64,000 nt of DNA from Flavobacterium sp. (GCA_030591585.1 JAUVAS010000002.1:62001-126000); one strand, 5' to 3'; numbered from the stretch's first letter, positions 1 to 8,788 are shown. A program made the numbers and translations. Notes: generated by a model from the sequence alone, not told the origin.

Positions 1-580
1 AAGGTAAAAAAATATCTACTCTTGATCCAAATTTTATAAAGCCACTATCTGAAGCTTGCTCAACCTCTTGTCCTTCTTCAGCATAATTTACAATTCGTCT
101 TGCCAAAGCTCCAGCTATTTGGCGGTGTAAGACATCTCCAAATTCAGGGGTTTTAACAACCACAGTGGTGCGTTCGTTTTCTTCAGAAGATTTAGGATGC
201 CAAGCCACCAAAAATTTGCCTGGATGGTATTTGCTAAAAACTACATTACCACCAGCAGGGTAGCGAGTTACATGTACATTTAATGGCGACATAAATACCG
301 AAATCTGTAAACGTTGGTCTTTAAAATATTCTTTTTCAAAAACCTCTTCTATCACCACCACCTTTCCATCTACTGGTGACAAAATATGATGATTGTCTAA
401 AGTGAATTTTCGTTCTGGATTTCTGAAAAACTGTAAAATTAGAATCAATAGTACCAATGTGATTAGGATGACTCCTTTTTCAATCATTTCGTTATCAATT
501 AAAAAATGTGCAGTCAAGCTTAAGACAGCACAGATTAAAAATGCAATGGTTATTATTTTATATCCTTCTTTATGAAACAT
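1..580 (-). CDS. psd: Phosphatidylserine decarboxylase, 3' part cut by window edge
   Basis: This enzyme converts phosphatidylserine to phosphatidylethanolamine at the membrane. The start is at 578-580 (MFHKEGYK...), followed by two hydrophobic N-terminal segments, FFRNPER, and LSPVDGKVVVIEE, which is typical of the family. The last readable part, IKFGSRVD, contains the Gly-Ser pair at which this short proenzyme form self-cleaves to make the pyruvoyl cofactor. The reading frame runs off base 1 without a stop. The start overlaps the end of cdsA by 11 nt, so the two are translated from one message. This gives consecutive phospholipid steps: CDP-diacylglycerol synthesis, then PE formation. Confidence 0.93.
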   Translation of the reverse strand, partial: MFHKEGYKIITIAFLICAVLSLTAHFLIDNEMIEKGVILITLVLLILILQFFRNPERKFTLDNHHILSPVDGKVVVIEEVFEKEYFKDQRLQISVFMSPLNVHVTRYPAGGNVVFSKYHPGKFLVAWHPKSSEENERTTVVVKTPEFGDVLHRQIAGALARRIVNYAEEGQEVEQASDSGFIKFGSRVDIFLP

Positions 581-1379
581 AATTTACTATTATTAAAAAT
601 AAATAAATAAACGGACTTGCATAAATAATACTGTCAAGTCTGTCGTATACACCGCCGTGTCCGGGCATTATTTTTCCGCTGTCTTTTACTCCAGCCAAGC
701 GTTTAAATTTAGATTGAATTAAATCGCCTGTGGTTCCTAAAACGGAAATAATAATTGCCAAAAATAACCAAATTGTTAGACTGAATAAAGAAGTATATTT
801 AAAAATAAAAAAACTAATTACTAATGCGCCTATCATTCCGCCTAAAAAACCTTCGATTGTTTTTTTAGGAGATACTTTTTCTAATAATTTATGTTTTCCA
901 AAGCGTTTGCCTATTAAGTAAGCAAAGGTGTCGTTAGACCAGGCTAAAATAAAAACACCGAGTATTGTTTTAGGTTCAAATTCTTCACCTGTAGAAGGAA
1001 TCAACGATAAAAATAAAAAGCCACTAATAATGTAAAATAAAATACAGAAATAACGTCTTTTCTTAAAAAATGAAAGCTTATTTTGAAGAATAACATCTTT
1101 AAATAAAAATAAATTAACCAATAAAGTAATGCCGAGTAACGGTATTATAATAGAGTTACTCACTCCTTGGTAACTTATAAAATAAAAGGAAATAGCAAGT
1201 AGTAAATATGCTATATACCCTTTTAGTTTTACCAATTGTAAAAACTCGTTGAGGGTAAGTGTGGCAAGAATAAAAAGAAGTAAGATAAATGCTAAAGGAG
1301 CGTCAAATGCTAAAAGTGTAAAGAAAATAAGTGAAACATAGAGAACACTTGATAAAAACCGAACAATAACTTCTTTCAT
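570..1379 (-). CDS. cdsA: Phosphatidate cytidylyltransferase CdsA
   Basis: CdsA makes CDP-diacylglycerol from phosphatidic acid and CTP, the branch point of phospholipid synthesis. It is a polytopic membrane protein with about seven to eight hydrophobic segments. The C-terminal CDS signature is clear: SKFKRLAGVKDSG followed by PGHGGVYDRLD. I chose the ATG at 1377-1379 (MKEVIVRF) because family members begin close to the first membrane helix. An in-frame ATG 10 codons upstream, at 1407-1409, would add a charged AVKNNKIKH stretch and cannot be excluded. The gene lies in the rsfS-ftsH-LUD-cdsA-psd cluster. Confidence 0.93.
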   Translation of the reverse strand: MKEVIVRFLSSVLYVSLIFFTLLAFDAPLAFILLLFILATLTLNEFLQLVKLKGYIAYLLLAISFYFISYQGVSNSIIIPLLGITLLVNLFLFKDVILQNKLSFFKKRRYFCILFYIISGFLFLSLIPSTGEEFEPKTILGVFILAWSNDTFAYLIGKRFGKHKLLEKVSPKKTIEGFLGGMIGALVISFFIFKYTSLFSLTIWLFLAIIISVLGTTGDLIQSKFKRLAGVKDSGKIMPGHGGVYDRLDSIIYASPFIYLFLIIVNYVS

Positions 1380-1480
1380 ATGTTTGATCTTATTGTTTTT
1401 AACAGCCATCCCTATAGTTAATGGGATTGTTCGCTATTAATTATTTTTCGTTGGTGAAAAAACAGTAAACCTACGTTGTT

Positions 1481-2083
1481 TTATAGGTCTTCCAGTAGCA
1501 GCAAATATAAGTTTTTTGTGCTACTTCCATAACTCATGAAATCTTTTTCTTTTTCGGTCTCAAAGTCTCGTATAGTGGTGATATTACTAGGAATTAAATT
1601 TTTACTTTGATTTTTAATTTTACGCATTCCTTCACTAATGGTGTCTATTAACTGACTTGTAGTGGCAAAAACGATAAATTTTGAAGGAAGCTCATTTAGT
1701 TTTTTTTCTTTTATCTGATTGGATGAAAATAAAATAGAACCATTGTTAGCAATTAGCGATTCGCAAGTGGTTAGAAAAAAGGATTCACTTTCGGGGTTAC
1801 CGGTATTAAATTTTGCATTATTAAAGCGTGAAGCTAGTCTATTATTAATACAATAAATATCAGATTCTTTTATATTATTTTCGTCTAAAATATCTTTGAA
1901 AGCTTCAGTAATTTCATCCATATTTAAGCAATACAGGAATTTACCTCCGTTTTTGTTGAAATTATAAGTAAATTTTTCGTCTGTAGGAGCTTTTTCGTTT
2001 GGGAAATAGCTGCTTTGATCAGATTGTTTTAAACTAATATCTGACTTCCCTTTTTTTCCGAAAAGTTTTTTAAGCAGGTTCAT
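1481..2083 (-). CDS. LUD domain (LutC/YkgG-like) protein
   Basis: This 200-residue soluble protein has the LUD fold, seen in lactate-utilisation proteins LutB/LutC. The recognisable parts are the region around LYCLNMDEITEAFKDIL, the TTCESLIANNGSILFSSNQ strand-turn and the C-terminal IVFATTSQLIDT. A basic N-terminus (KKLFGKKGK) precedes the domain. It lacks iron-sulfur cysteine clusters. It lies between ftsH and cdsA; from general knowledge this is a common flavobacterial arrangement. That context suggests a conserved but uncharacterised role tied to envelope growth rather than lactate oxidation. The function remains unknown. Confidence 0.75.
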   Translation of the reverse strand: MNLLKKLFGKKGKSDISLKQSDQSSYFPNEKAPTDEKFTYNFNKNGGKFLYCLNMDEITEAFKDILDENNIKESDIYCINNRLASRFNNAKFNTGNPESESFFLTTCESLIANNGSILFSSNQIKEKKLNELPSKFIVFATTSQLIDTISEGMRKIKNQSKNLIPSNITTIRDFETEKEKDFMSYGSSTKNLYLLLLEDL

Positions 2084-2197
2084 ATGCTTTTTGTTGAGGA
2101 GTTGTAGGTTAGCTTCAAGTCCAAATATATAAAAACTAAAATAAATAAGAGATTTCTTACTCTAATCTTTTATTTAATTAGCATCGTTGAAAAAGAA

Positions 2198-4207
2198 TTA
2201 GGTTGTACTAGTTTCTTCTTCTTGATCTTTTTCAGTTTCTTCTTTTTTGTTTTCTACTGTATTTTTTTCTTTCACAGGCACTTCTTCTTCCTTTTTCGCA
2301 AAAGGTCTTGGACCAAATATTTCTTCGAGATTGTCTTTAAAAATCACCTCTTTTTCTAATAGTACATTGGCAAGTTCAGTAAGTTTCTCTTTATTATCTT
2401 CTAATATTTTAATCGCTCGTTGGTATTGAGTTTCAATTAAAATAGAAATTTCTTTGTCTATTAATTCGGCAGTTTTTTCGCTATAAGGTTTGGTGAATCC
2501 ATACTCATTTTGCCCAGAGGAATCATAATATGTTATATTTCCTATTTTATCATTCAGACCATATATGGTAATCATTGCACGGGCTTGTTTGGTAACTTTC
2601 TCCAAATCGTTTAAGGCACCAGTAGAAATTTCATTAAAAATTACTTTTTCTGCAGCACGACCTCCAAGGGTTGCGCACATCTCATCTAGCATTTGATCTG
2701 TTTTTACAATTTGGCGTTCTTCGGGTAAATACCAAGCAGCACCCAATGATTTTCCGCGAGGAACGATAGTAACTTTTACCAACGGGGCAGCGTGCTCTAA
2801 CATCCAACTAACAGTTGCGTGACCTGCTTCGTGAAAAGCAACAGATTTTTTCTCGTCTGGAGCGATAATTTTATTTTTCTTTTCTAAACCACCAACAATT
2901 CTGTCTACAGCATCTAAAAAGTCTTGTTTTTCTACTTGTTTTTTGTCATTTCTAGCAGCAATTAGTGCCGCTTCATTACAAACATTTGCAATATCTGCAC
3001 CCGAAAAACCAGGGGTTTGTTTAGATAAAAACTCGGTATCTAATTTTTTATCAATTTTTAAAGGACGTAAATGTACTTCAAAAATTTCTTTACGTTCTCT
3101 AATGTCTGGAAGGTCAATGTATATTTGTCTGTCAAAACGCCCTGCTCTCATTAGCGCCTTGTCTAACACGTCTGCGCGGTTAGTGGCAGCTAAAACAATT
3201 ACGTTTGAGTTGGAACCAAAACCGTCCATTTCGGTTAGTAATTGGTTTAAAGTATTTTCTCGCTCATCATTAGAACCAGACATATTGTTTTTTCCTCTTG
3301 CTCTTCCAATGGCATCAATTTCATCTATAAATATAATAGAAGGGGCTTTTTCTTTAGCTTGTTTAAATAAATCTCTTACACGAGAAGCACCCACACCTAC
3401 AAACATTTCAACAAAATCTGATCCCGATAATGAAAAGAAAGGAACGTGAGCCTCGCCAGCAACTGCTTTTGCTAATAATGTTTTACCAGTCCCTGGAAGT
3501 CCGACTAAGATAGCTCCCTTTGGTATTTTACCCCCTAAGGCAGTATATTTTTCAGGTTTTTTAAGGAAGTCTACAATTTCTTGCACTTCTTCTTTGGCAC
3601 CTTCTAATCCTGCAACATCTTTAAAAGTCGTTTTTACGTCGGTTTTTTGATCGAATAATTTTGCTTTAGATTTTCCAATATTGAAAATTTGTCCACCCGG
3701 ACCACCACCTGCTCCACCAGACATTCTACGCATAATAAAAATCCAGATTCCAATAATGATTACAAATGGTAATAGAGAAATTAGTATTTCTCCCATCATA
3801 TTACTATCGCTAACTGGTACGATATCTGTAGTAAGGTTTTCTTCTTGTTTTATTTCATCGAATTTCTTTTCAAAATTTTGTAAATCTCCAATTTGAAATT
3901 GATAATTTGCATCTCCAGCATTTGCAGGGAATATGGAGTTTGTTTTTTTTCTAGAATGAATTTCTTTTGTTTTTGCTTCAGAAGTAAGGTAAACCTTTAC
4001 AATTTTATCATTAACAACATCAATTTTTTCAACATCTCCATTTCGCAAGTAATTTTCAAACTTAGATTGCGTTATTTTCTTAGGTTGTGACCAACTACCT
4101 CCTCCAGAAAGCATTAAACCTAAAAATACTATGATAATTGCACCAAAAATCCAATTTTGATTGAATTTAGGTTTTTTAAGTTCCGGTTTTTTATTTTCGT
4201 CTGCCAT
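2198..4207 (-). CDS. ftsH: ATP-dependent zinc metalloprotease FtsH
   Basis: FtsH is a membrane-anchored AAA+ protease that extracts and degrades membrane and regulatory proteins. The order is: a first membrane helix (about residues 18-35), a periplasmic domain, a second helix (about 141-160), a Gly-rich linker, an AAA domain with Walker A GLPGTGKT (about 236-243) and Walker B FIDEIDAIG, then the zinc site HEAGH followed by the C-terminal helical region. The length of 669 aa is normal. The tail is acidic and Lys-rich, as in many Bacteroidetes homologues. The start codon overlaps the rsfS stop by one base (TAATG), which implies translational coupling. Confidence 0.97.
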   Translation of the reverse strand: MADENKKPELKKPKFNQNWIFGAIIIVFLGLMLSGGGSWSQPKKITQSKFENYLRNGDVEKIDVVNDKIVKVYLTSEAKTKEIHSRKKTNSIFPANAGDANYQFQIGDLQNFEKKFDEIKQEENLTTDIVPVSDSNMMGEILISLLPFVIIIGIWIFIMRRMSGGAGGGPGGQIFNIGKSKAKLFDQKTDVKTTFKDVAGLEGAKEEVQEIVDFLKKPEKYTALGGKIPKGAILVGLPGTGKTLLAKAVAGEAHVPFFSLSGSDFVEMFVGVGASRVRDLFKQAKEKAPSIIFIDEIDAIGRARGKNNMSGSNDERENTLNQLLTEMDGFGSNSNVIVLAATNRADVLDKALMRAGRFDRQIYIDLPDIRERKEIFEVHLRPLKIDKKLDTEFLSKQTPGFSGADIANVCNEAALIAARNDKKQVEKQDFLDAVDRIVGGLEKKNKIIAPDEKKSVAFHEAGHATVSWMLEHAAPLVKVTIVPRGKSLGAAWYLPEERQIVKTDQMLDEMCATLGGRAAEKVIFNEISTGALNDLEKVTKQARAMITIYGLNDKIGNITYYDSSGQNEYGFTKPYSEKTAELIDKEISILIETQYQRAIKILEDNKEKLTELANVLLEKEVIFKDNLEEIFGPRPFAKKEEEVPVKEKNTVENKKEETEKDQEEETSTT

Positions 4208-4593
4208 TAGGCTTTTTCTTTTTTAAGGTTAGTTGATTCTATTTTGACAGATTTTGCATCGCCCCACAATCCTTCGATATCATAAAACTCCCGTATGTGT
4301 TTTTGAAAAACATGAACCACTATGTGAACATAATCCAATAATACCCATTCGGCATTATTACTACCTTCAACGTGCCAAGGTTTTTCTTTTAGGGATTTAC
4401 TAACTGTTTTTTGGATAGAATTTACAATTGCATTTACCTGCGTGTTTGAAGTACCGTTGCAAATTATAAAATAGTCACACACCGTATTTTCAATTTCTCT
4501 AAGGTCTAGTATTTCAATATCTTGACCTTTAACTTCTTCAATTCCTTTTATTACTTGAGTAATAAGTAAATCTGTTCCTTTATCTTTCTTCAA
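4207..4593 (-). CDS. rsfS: Ribosome silencing factor RsfS
   Basis: RsfS binds ribosomal protein uL14 and blocks 30S-50S joining when nutrients are short. The 128-residue length and the core are characteristic: VKGQDIEILDLREIENTVCDYFIICNGTS, then KPWHVEGSNNAEWVLLDYVHIVVHVF and a final FYDIEGLWGDA. It is the first gene of the minus-strand operon and is coupled to ftsH. The 101-bp gap to the divergent birA must hold both promoters. Confidence 0.95.
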   Translation of the reverse strand: MKKDKGTDLLITQVIKGIEEVKGQDIEILDLREIENTVCDYFIICNGTSNTQVNAIVNSIQKTVSKSLKEKPWHVEGSNNAEWVLLDYVHIVVHVFQKHIREFYDIEGLWGDAKSVKIESTNLKKEKA

Positions 4594-4694
4594 TAGTTTC
4601 TATTTTTGTCCCGTTAAATTATGGTGCGCAAAGTTATTATTTTTTTGTTTCTTTAAGCGCCTTTGTAACGTTACATTAACACAATTTTTATACG

Positions 4695-5426
4695 GTGAAG
4701 ATAATCAAACTTAATGCCATTGATTCAACTAATTCTTATCTTATTAAATTAGGTAAAAAGGAGCGGTTAATAAACCCTACTGTAGTTGTTTCCGAAGCGC
4801 AATTAAAAGGCAGAGGACAGTTAGGTACGACTTGGCAATCTAAACCCATGCAAAGTCTTACGTTTAGCTTGTTTAGGAGATTCGAAAGTGTTCCTGTTTT
4901 ACACTTGTCAAGTATCACTTTTGCCGTGTCGATAGGAGTGTATAAAACGCTAAATAAAATGTTGGTTCCTCAATTAAGAATTAAATGGCCAAACGACATA
5001 ATGTCATATTCAAAAAAGCTGGCAGGGATATTAATTGAGAATCAAGTAAAACAGCGTGAAATTGTATCGACTGTTATAGGAATTGGAATTAATATAAATG
5101 AAGAGATGTTTGAAAATCTGCCACATGCCACTTCTATGTTGCTTTCTACAGGAAGAAAACATTTGTTAGATGAAGTATTACACGCTGTTTCTGAAGCAAT
5201 CTTAAAAGAATTAGAGCACGTAGAACAAGGGAGGTTTCAGGATTTGAAATTTGAATATGAAAAAATACTCTTCAGAAAAAACATCGTTTCCGTTTTTGAA
5301 GACACCCAAGGAAACCGATTCAACGGAAAAATAAAGGGTGTTTCTGAAGCTGGAGAATTACTTATTGAAAATGAGGATGAAAAAGTTTTAGAATTTCAGT
5401 TGAAAGAAATTAAATATTTATTATAA
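4695..5426 (+). CDS. birA: Biotin--[acetyl-CoA carboxylase] ligase
   Basis: This enzyme activates biotin to biotinyl-AMP and transfers it to the biotin carboxyl carrier protein. At 243 aa it is the short BirA class without the N-terminal DNA-binding domain, so it should not act as a repressor. The visible motifs are STNSYLIKL, the ligand loop GRGQLGTTW, and KWPNDIM followed by KLAGILIE. The start is a GTG at 4695, and no upstream ATG fits. It is divergent from rsfS. Confidence 0.94.
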   Translation: MKIIKLNAIDSTNSYLIKLGKKERLINPTVVVSEAQLKGRGQLGTTWQSKPMQSLTFSLFRRFESVPVLHLSSITFAVSIGVYKTLNKMLVPQLRIKWPNDIMSYSKKLAGILIENQVKQREIVSTVIGIGININEEMFENLPHATSMLLSTGRKHLLDEVLHAVSEAILKELEHVEQGRFQDLKFEYEKILFRKNIVSVFEDTQGNRFNGKIKGVSEAGELLIENEDEKVLEFQLKEIKYLL

Positions 5427-5453
5427 CGTTCTTTTTTATTCTGTGTTTATTTC

Positions 5454-5531
5454 TTGTCATCCTGAACTTGATTCATGATCTCATAAAATTATTTGAAATA
5501 AAAATGGATCCTGAACCAAGTTCAGGATGAC
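5454..5531. repeat. Composite dispersed palindrome, inverted pair
   Basis: Two copies of a 24-nt self-palindromic unit face each other across about 30 nt. The left copy reads tcatcctgaacttgattcat and the right copy is its near-complete reverse complement with a tcctgaac...gttcagga stem. A third, partial copy (atcaggatgacaaaa) follows. The same unit occurs at 19439-19460 and inside icmF at 42453-42476. It lies between convergent birA and the SRPBCC gene, where it could also fold as a terminator. Confidence 0.7.
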
Positions 5532-5566
5532 AAAACCATCAGGATGACAAAACGGTAGGTTAGGGT

Positions 5567-5959
5567 TTATAGGTTTTCAAGATTACTACTCAACGTTTCT
5601 AGAAATTTAGTAATAGGTCCTTTGATCATCATCGCCATCATAGGATTAAAATCACCTTCAAACTTTAATTCTGCTTGCGACGAAGTTTCGTTTACTTCTT
5701 CAATATTACTTGTAAGTGTGAACGGGATTTTATCGCTCATTGCACCTAATTTCACATAATTTGGAGCAGTTACTTCTTTTACCTCTAACGCAATTTCTGG
5801 CATTCCTTTAAGTGCAAAAATAAAGGCGTTCTCTTTTATTACTTCAAATTTGCTAATGTTTTCGGGCATTAATTTTTCAAAGTTTTTAACATCGCATAAA
5901 AAATCGCAAAGTTCTTGAGCAGATTTTTGTACCGTTACTTTTTTACTTGTTAAGTTCAT
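5567..5959 (-). CDS. SRPBCC (START-like) family protein
   Basis: This is a 130-residue soluble protein with the helix-grip fold used to bind hydrophobic ligands. The typical opening is LTSKKVTVQKSAQELCDFLCDVKNFEKLMPE, and the end is an amphipathic helix (GPITKFLETLSSNLENL). No catalytic residues can be assigned. It lies 29 bp downstream of pyrE on the same strand, so it is probably co-transcribed. The ligand is unknown. Confidence 0.75.
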   Translation of the reverse strand: MNLTSKKVTVQKSAQELCDFLCDVKNFEKLMPENISKFEVIKENAFIFALKGMPEIALEVKEVTAPNYVKLGAMSDKIPFTLTSNIEEVNETSSQAELKFEGDFNPMMAMMIKGPITKFLETLSSNLENL

Positions 5960-5988
5960 CTTTTGGATTTTTTAAATTTAAGTATACT

Positions 5989-6630
5989 TTATTGTGACCA
6001 ATTACCAGGATCTTCTCTCCATTTGGAAAGTAGTTCTGTATCTGTTGTTGTAATATAATTAGATTTTTCAGCAAGTTGTATTAAATTGCTATAATTACTC
6101 AACGTGTTTAGTGAAACTTCAGCTGCTTTAAAGTTTTCTTCTGCCACATCAAAGCCATATGTAAAAACAGCGATCATTCCTTTTACATTTGCGTTTGCTT
6201 CTTTAAGGGCTTCCACAGCTAAAAGGCTACTTTTACCAGTACTTATTAAGTCTTCTACAACAATTACATTTTGACCTTCTTGTAAAAAGCCTTCTACTTT
6301 GTTTTTACGGCCATGTTTTTTTGCATCTGGTCTAACATAACAAAAAGGAAGATTTAATGTATCTGCAACCAAGGCACCAATACCAATAGCTCCTGTAGCA
6401 ACACCAGCAATAATATCGGGTTTTCCGTAGAGCTTTTCTATTTGTTTAGCTAAATGTTCTTTTATATAATTTCTTACCTGAGGAAAAGATAGTATTATTC
6501 GATTGTCACAATAAATTGGAGATTTCCATCCAGAAGCCCAAGTAAAAGGGTTTTGTGGTTGTAATTTAATTGCATTAATTTGCAATAGCAATTCGGCAGT
6601 TTTTTGAGCTGTTTCTTTGTCTAAAATCAT
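5989..6630 (-). CDS. pyrE: Orotate phosphoribosyltransferase
   Basis: PyrE joins orotate and PRPP to make OMP in de novo UMP synthesis. The start MILDKETAQKTAELL at 6628-6630 gives 213 aa, the normal length. A longer in-frame extension to 6771 would run antisense through the Nudix gene and has no family support. The motifs are YCDNRIILSFP, the Lys-rich mobile loop RPDAKKHGRKNKVEG, and the PRPP loop VVEDLISTGKS. pyrF, the next step of the pathway, is far away at 39.3 kb. Confidence 0.96.
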   Translation of the reverse strand: MILDKETAQKTAELLLQINAIKLQPQNPFTWASGWKSPIYCDNRIILSFPQVRNYIKEHLAKQIEKLYGKPDIIAGVATGAIGIGALVADTLNLPFCYVRPDAKKHGRKNKVEGFLQEGQNVIVVEDLISTGKSSLLAVEALKEANANVKGMIAVFTYGFDVAEENFKAAEVSLNTLSNYSNLIQLAEKSNYITTTDTELLSKWREDPGNWSQ

Positions 6631-6637
6631 CTTACAA

Positions 6638-7267
6638 ATGTATAAAGTTTTTGTTAAAGATATACCTATAATTCTCTCTACTAAAAAAAATATTGGGAGC
6701 CAGTATACATCCATTCCTTTAAAGATTGTCAACTTTAAAAAATTGGTAAAACAAATAGTAAAGGGAGACATTCTCTATGTAAACTTATACCATAAAAATG
6801 AAGAGAAATTAGAAAAATTTCTTAAAAAAAAACTACCTGTAGTTGAGGCTGCCGGTGGATTGGTTTATAATAACAAAAGAGAAATTCTTTTTATTTATCG
6901 AAACTCTAAATGGGACTTGCCCAAAGGTGGCGTTAAAAAAGAGGAGAGTTTTGAAGATGCTGCTATTAGAGAAGTGGAAGAGGAAACAGGAGTTGAAAAT
7001 CTTGAAATAAGAAATTTTATAACTAAAACCTATCACGTTTTTAAGCGCAACGATAAATTTAAATTAAAAATTACGTATTGGTACGAGATGTACACCGATT
7101 ATAAAGGTGAATTGGTTCCTCAGTTAGAAGAGGGAATTAAAAAAGCAAAGTGGAAAAACTTTGAAAAATCTCAAAAAGCATTACAAGAATCTTATGAGAA
7201 TGTAAAACTTCTTTTTCCGAAAGAGTATTTAACCACCCACCCGAATGATCGGGTATCTCAAGTGTGA
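6638..7267 (+). CDS. Nudix hydrolase
   Basis: Nudix enzymes hydrolyse nucleoside diphosphates linked to another moiety. The Nudix box is complete: G at the start of GGVKKEESFEDAAIREVEEE followed by TGV. An N-terminal domain of about 70 residues (MYKVFVKDIPIIL...) precedes it, which is typical of a flavobacterial subfamily, and fixes the start at 6638. Its ATG lies 7 bp from the divergent pyrE ATG. The last residues (TTHPNDRVSQV) are encoded by a dispersed hairpin (7239-7254), so the natural C-terminus may have been replaced by repeat sequence. The substrate is unknown. Confidence 0.9.
   Translation: MYKVFVKDIPIILSTKKNIGSQYTSIPLKIVNFKKLVKQIVKGDILYVNLYHKNEEKLEKFLKKKLPVVEAAGGLVYNNKREILFIYRNSKWDLPKGGVKKEESFEDAAIREVEEETGVENLEIRNFITKTYHVFKRNDKFKLKITYWYEMYTDYKGELVPQLEEGIKKAKWKNFEKSQKALQESYENVKLLFPKEYLTTHPNDRVSQV
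7239..7254. repeat. Short dispersed hairpin in the end of the Nudix gene
   Basis: acccga-atga-tcgggt is a perfect 6-bp stem with a 4-nt loop. It is one of five small CCCGN-type hairpins in the window (others at 14412, 15405, 23140 and 52364). Here it is translated as part of the Nudix C-terminus. Confidence 0.6.
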
Positions 7268-7420
7268 TTTTTCGTAATGGAGAGATTTTTTATAAATTCA
7301 ATCCAATTGTAATGCCAATTTACTACAAAGTTTGGTTCCGCAGGCAGTGTTCATCACATTATTGTGTCAAACACTTTTGCTGATGACACTGTTGTAAAAC
7401 TTTTATCAGGACTGATGCTG

Positions 7421-7654
7421 GAATGTTTGTTGAACTTTGTTTTTTAACTTCTGGTGGGCTAATAGCATTTGGATTTATTGCTAATGAAGTAATATCTCAA
7501 GTGTCTGTATTTCCGAACCCTACTAATGATTTTTTTAGGAAAAGAAACCGATGTTAGTTTAGTGAATGGTACTATGAGAATAAGTAATCTTTCAGAAGGA
7601 ATTTACATATTTAAAGTAGAAACTATTGTAGGAATATTTACTGAAAAAAAATAG
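7421..7654 (+). pseudogene. Decayed paralogue of the downstream T9SS-exported protein
   Basis: The 588-bp gap between the Nudix gene and 7856 holds the remains of a relative of the next gene. One frame reads SGGLIAFGFIANEV then VSVFPNPTND, matching VTGDVVFGIGDN then VSIYPNPTSD in the intact gene. About 25 codons are then missing and the frame shifts. The next frame reads FLGKETDVSLVNGTMRISNL then SEGIYIFKVET and a stop at 7652-7654, matching LLGKDTGARLVNGTIRTSDL then SQGVYILKVET. Upstream (about 7290-7420) only weak similarity remains. A decayed copy of the paralogue's terminator follows. Confidence 0.8.
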
Positions 7655-7689
7655 TAAGCAATAGTAGATGCTTTTAATTAATAAAGAAA

Positions 7690-7716
7690 AACCTCAATGA
7701 AAGGCGAGGTATTTTT
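7690..7716 (+). terminator. Decayed terminator of the pseudogene
   Basis: aacctcaatgaaaggcgagg followed by T-rich sequence corresponds base for base to the functional hairpin after the intact paralogue at 8711, but two stem pairs are now mismatched. Confidence 0.4.
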
Positions 7717-7815
7717 ATTGGTATTTGGAAGTAGAAACAAGAATCATAAAACGATAAAAGACAGAAAATTCTTAAAGTTTTAACAAAAAAGAATACTTTT
7801 GATAAATCGCTTCCT

Positions 7816-7823
7816 TATATTTG
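7816..7823 (+). promoter_or_regulatory. Candidate -7 element of the T9SS-protein gene
   Basis: TATATTTG fits the Bacteroidetes TAnnTTTG -7 consensus and lies 32 nt before the start codon. A TTTTG at 7797-7801 is the only -33-like element, and its spacing is shorter than usual. Confidence 0.35.
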
Positions 7824-7855
7824 TCCTTCACATAACTTTAAAACTATAATTAATT

Positions 7856-8683
7856 ATGAAAAAAATTACTTTATTTTTAGCTGCGGCTATTTTTACGTTT
7901 GTTCTTCAAGCACAAACAACATTAACCCATAATACAGATAATATTATTACTGGTGCGAATAGTGTTGCTTGTGGTGGTGGAGATAATTTAACTGCTAGAG
8001 TTTTTGTTTTAGCTGATTTTGGAATTACAGAAGATTTTGAAATTACTTCTGGAGAAATTGGAGTTCAATCTATTGATGCTGAATTTATTGCTACAGTAAA
8101 TGTATACGAGGTTGAAGCGCCGTTTCCTGCTGGATTCCCAGGAACTGCAACACTTTTAGGAACTCAATTAGTTACTCTTCCTTTAGGGTCTGATTTAACA
8201 ATTGTTAATTACACTTTTGATACTCCTATTTTAGTTCCTGCAGGTACAGCTCAAATACTTGTTGAAGTTGTACAAGATCAAAATGGAGTACAATTTTGGC
8301 TTGGTGGAACAGCTGGCGAAGATGATGACTCTTGGTTAGCTTCTGTACAATGCTCATTAGCTGATTATACTACTACTACTGCTATAGGATTCCCAGATGC
8401 ACACTATTACATTAATGTAACAGGTGATGTTGTTTTCGGTATTGGTGATAATATTGCAGATCTTGTATCTATTTATCCAAATCCTACTAGTGATGTACTT
8501 AATGTAAAAGTTCCTTCTAATGTTGAGATCTTAGGGTCTAATCTTTATGATCTTTTAGGAAAAGATACTGGTGCAAGATTAGTAAATGGTACTATAAGAA
8601 CTAGTGATCTTTCACAAGGAGTTTATATTCTTAAAGTAGAAACTTCTGAAGGTACTATCACACAAAAAATAGTTAAGAACTAA
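7856..8683 (+). CDS. Exported protein with type IX secretion sorting domain
   Basis: This is a 275-residue protein with a Sec signal peptide (MKKITLFLAAAIFTFVLQAQ). A beta-rich middle domain of unknown function spans about residues 20-190, and a C-terminal T9SS type A sorting domain spans about 200-275 (SIYPNPTSDVLNVKV, LLGKDTGARLVNG, SQGVYILKVETSEG, TQKIVKN). It should cross the outer membrane by the type IX system and be cleaved or anchored there. The central part resembles lectin-like beta sandwiches only in general composition, and no catalytic motif is visible. A broken paralogue lies just upstream, so the pair arose by tandem duplication. Confidence 0.88.
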   Translation: MKKITLFLAAAIFTFVLQAQTTLTHNTDNIITGANSVACGGGDNLTARVFVLADFGITEDFEITSGEIGVQSIDAEFIATVNVYEVEAPFPAGFPGTATLLGTQLVTLPLGSDLTIVNYTFDTPILVPAGTAQILVEVVQDQNGVQFWLGGTAGEDDDSWLASVQCSLADYTTTTAIGFPDAHYYINVTGDVVFGIGDNIADLVSIYPNPTSDVLNVKVPSNVEILGSNLYDLLGKDTGARLVNGTIRTSDLSQGVYILKVETSEGTITQKIVKN

Positions 8684-8710
8684 TAATAGTTTTTAATTAA
8701 TAAATTAAAA

Positions 8711-8738
8711 CCTCGATGAAAATCGAGGTTTTTTTTAT
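8711..8738 (+). terminator. Rho-independent terminator
   Basis: cctcgat-gaaa-atcgagg followed by eight T. It is 28 nt after the stop of the T9SS gene. Confidence 0.85.
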
Positions 8739-8788
8739 ACAAGAAATTAGTGTCATTTTATAGACAATATTATTAAAATTAGGATACT

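Noticed and set aside
2943-3449. Open frame opposite ftsH
   Set aside because: It is the antisense shadow of the highly conserved FtsH AAA domain, with no family resemblance.
5989-6771. 47-residue N-terminal extension of pyrE
   Set aside because: It overlaps the Nudix gene antisense, and the known family start is at 6628-6630.
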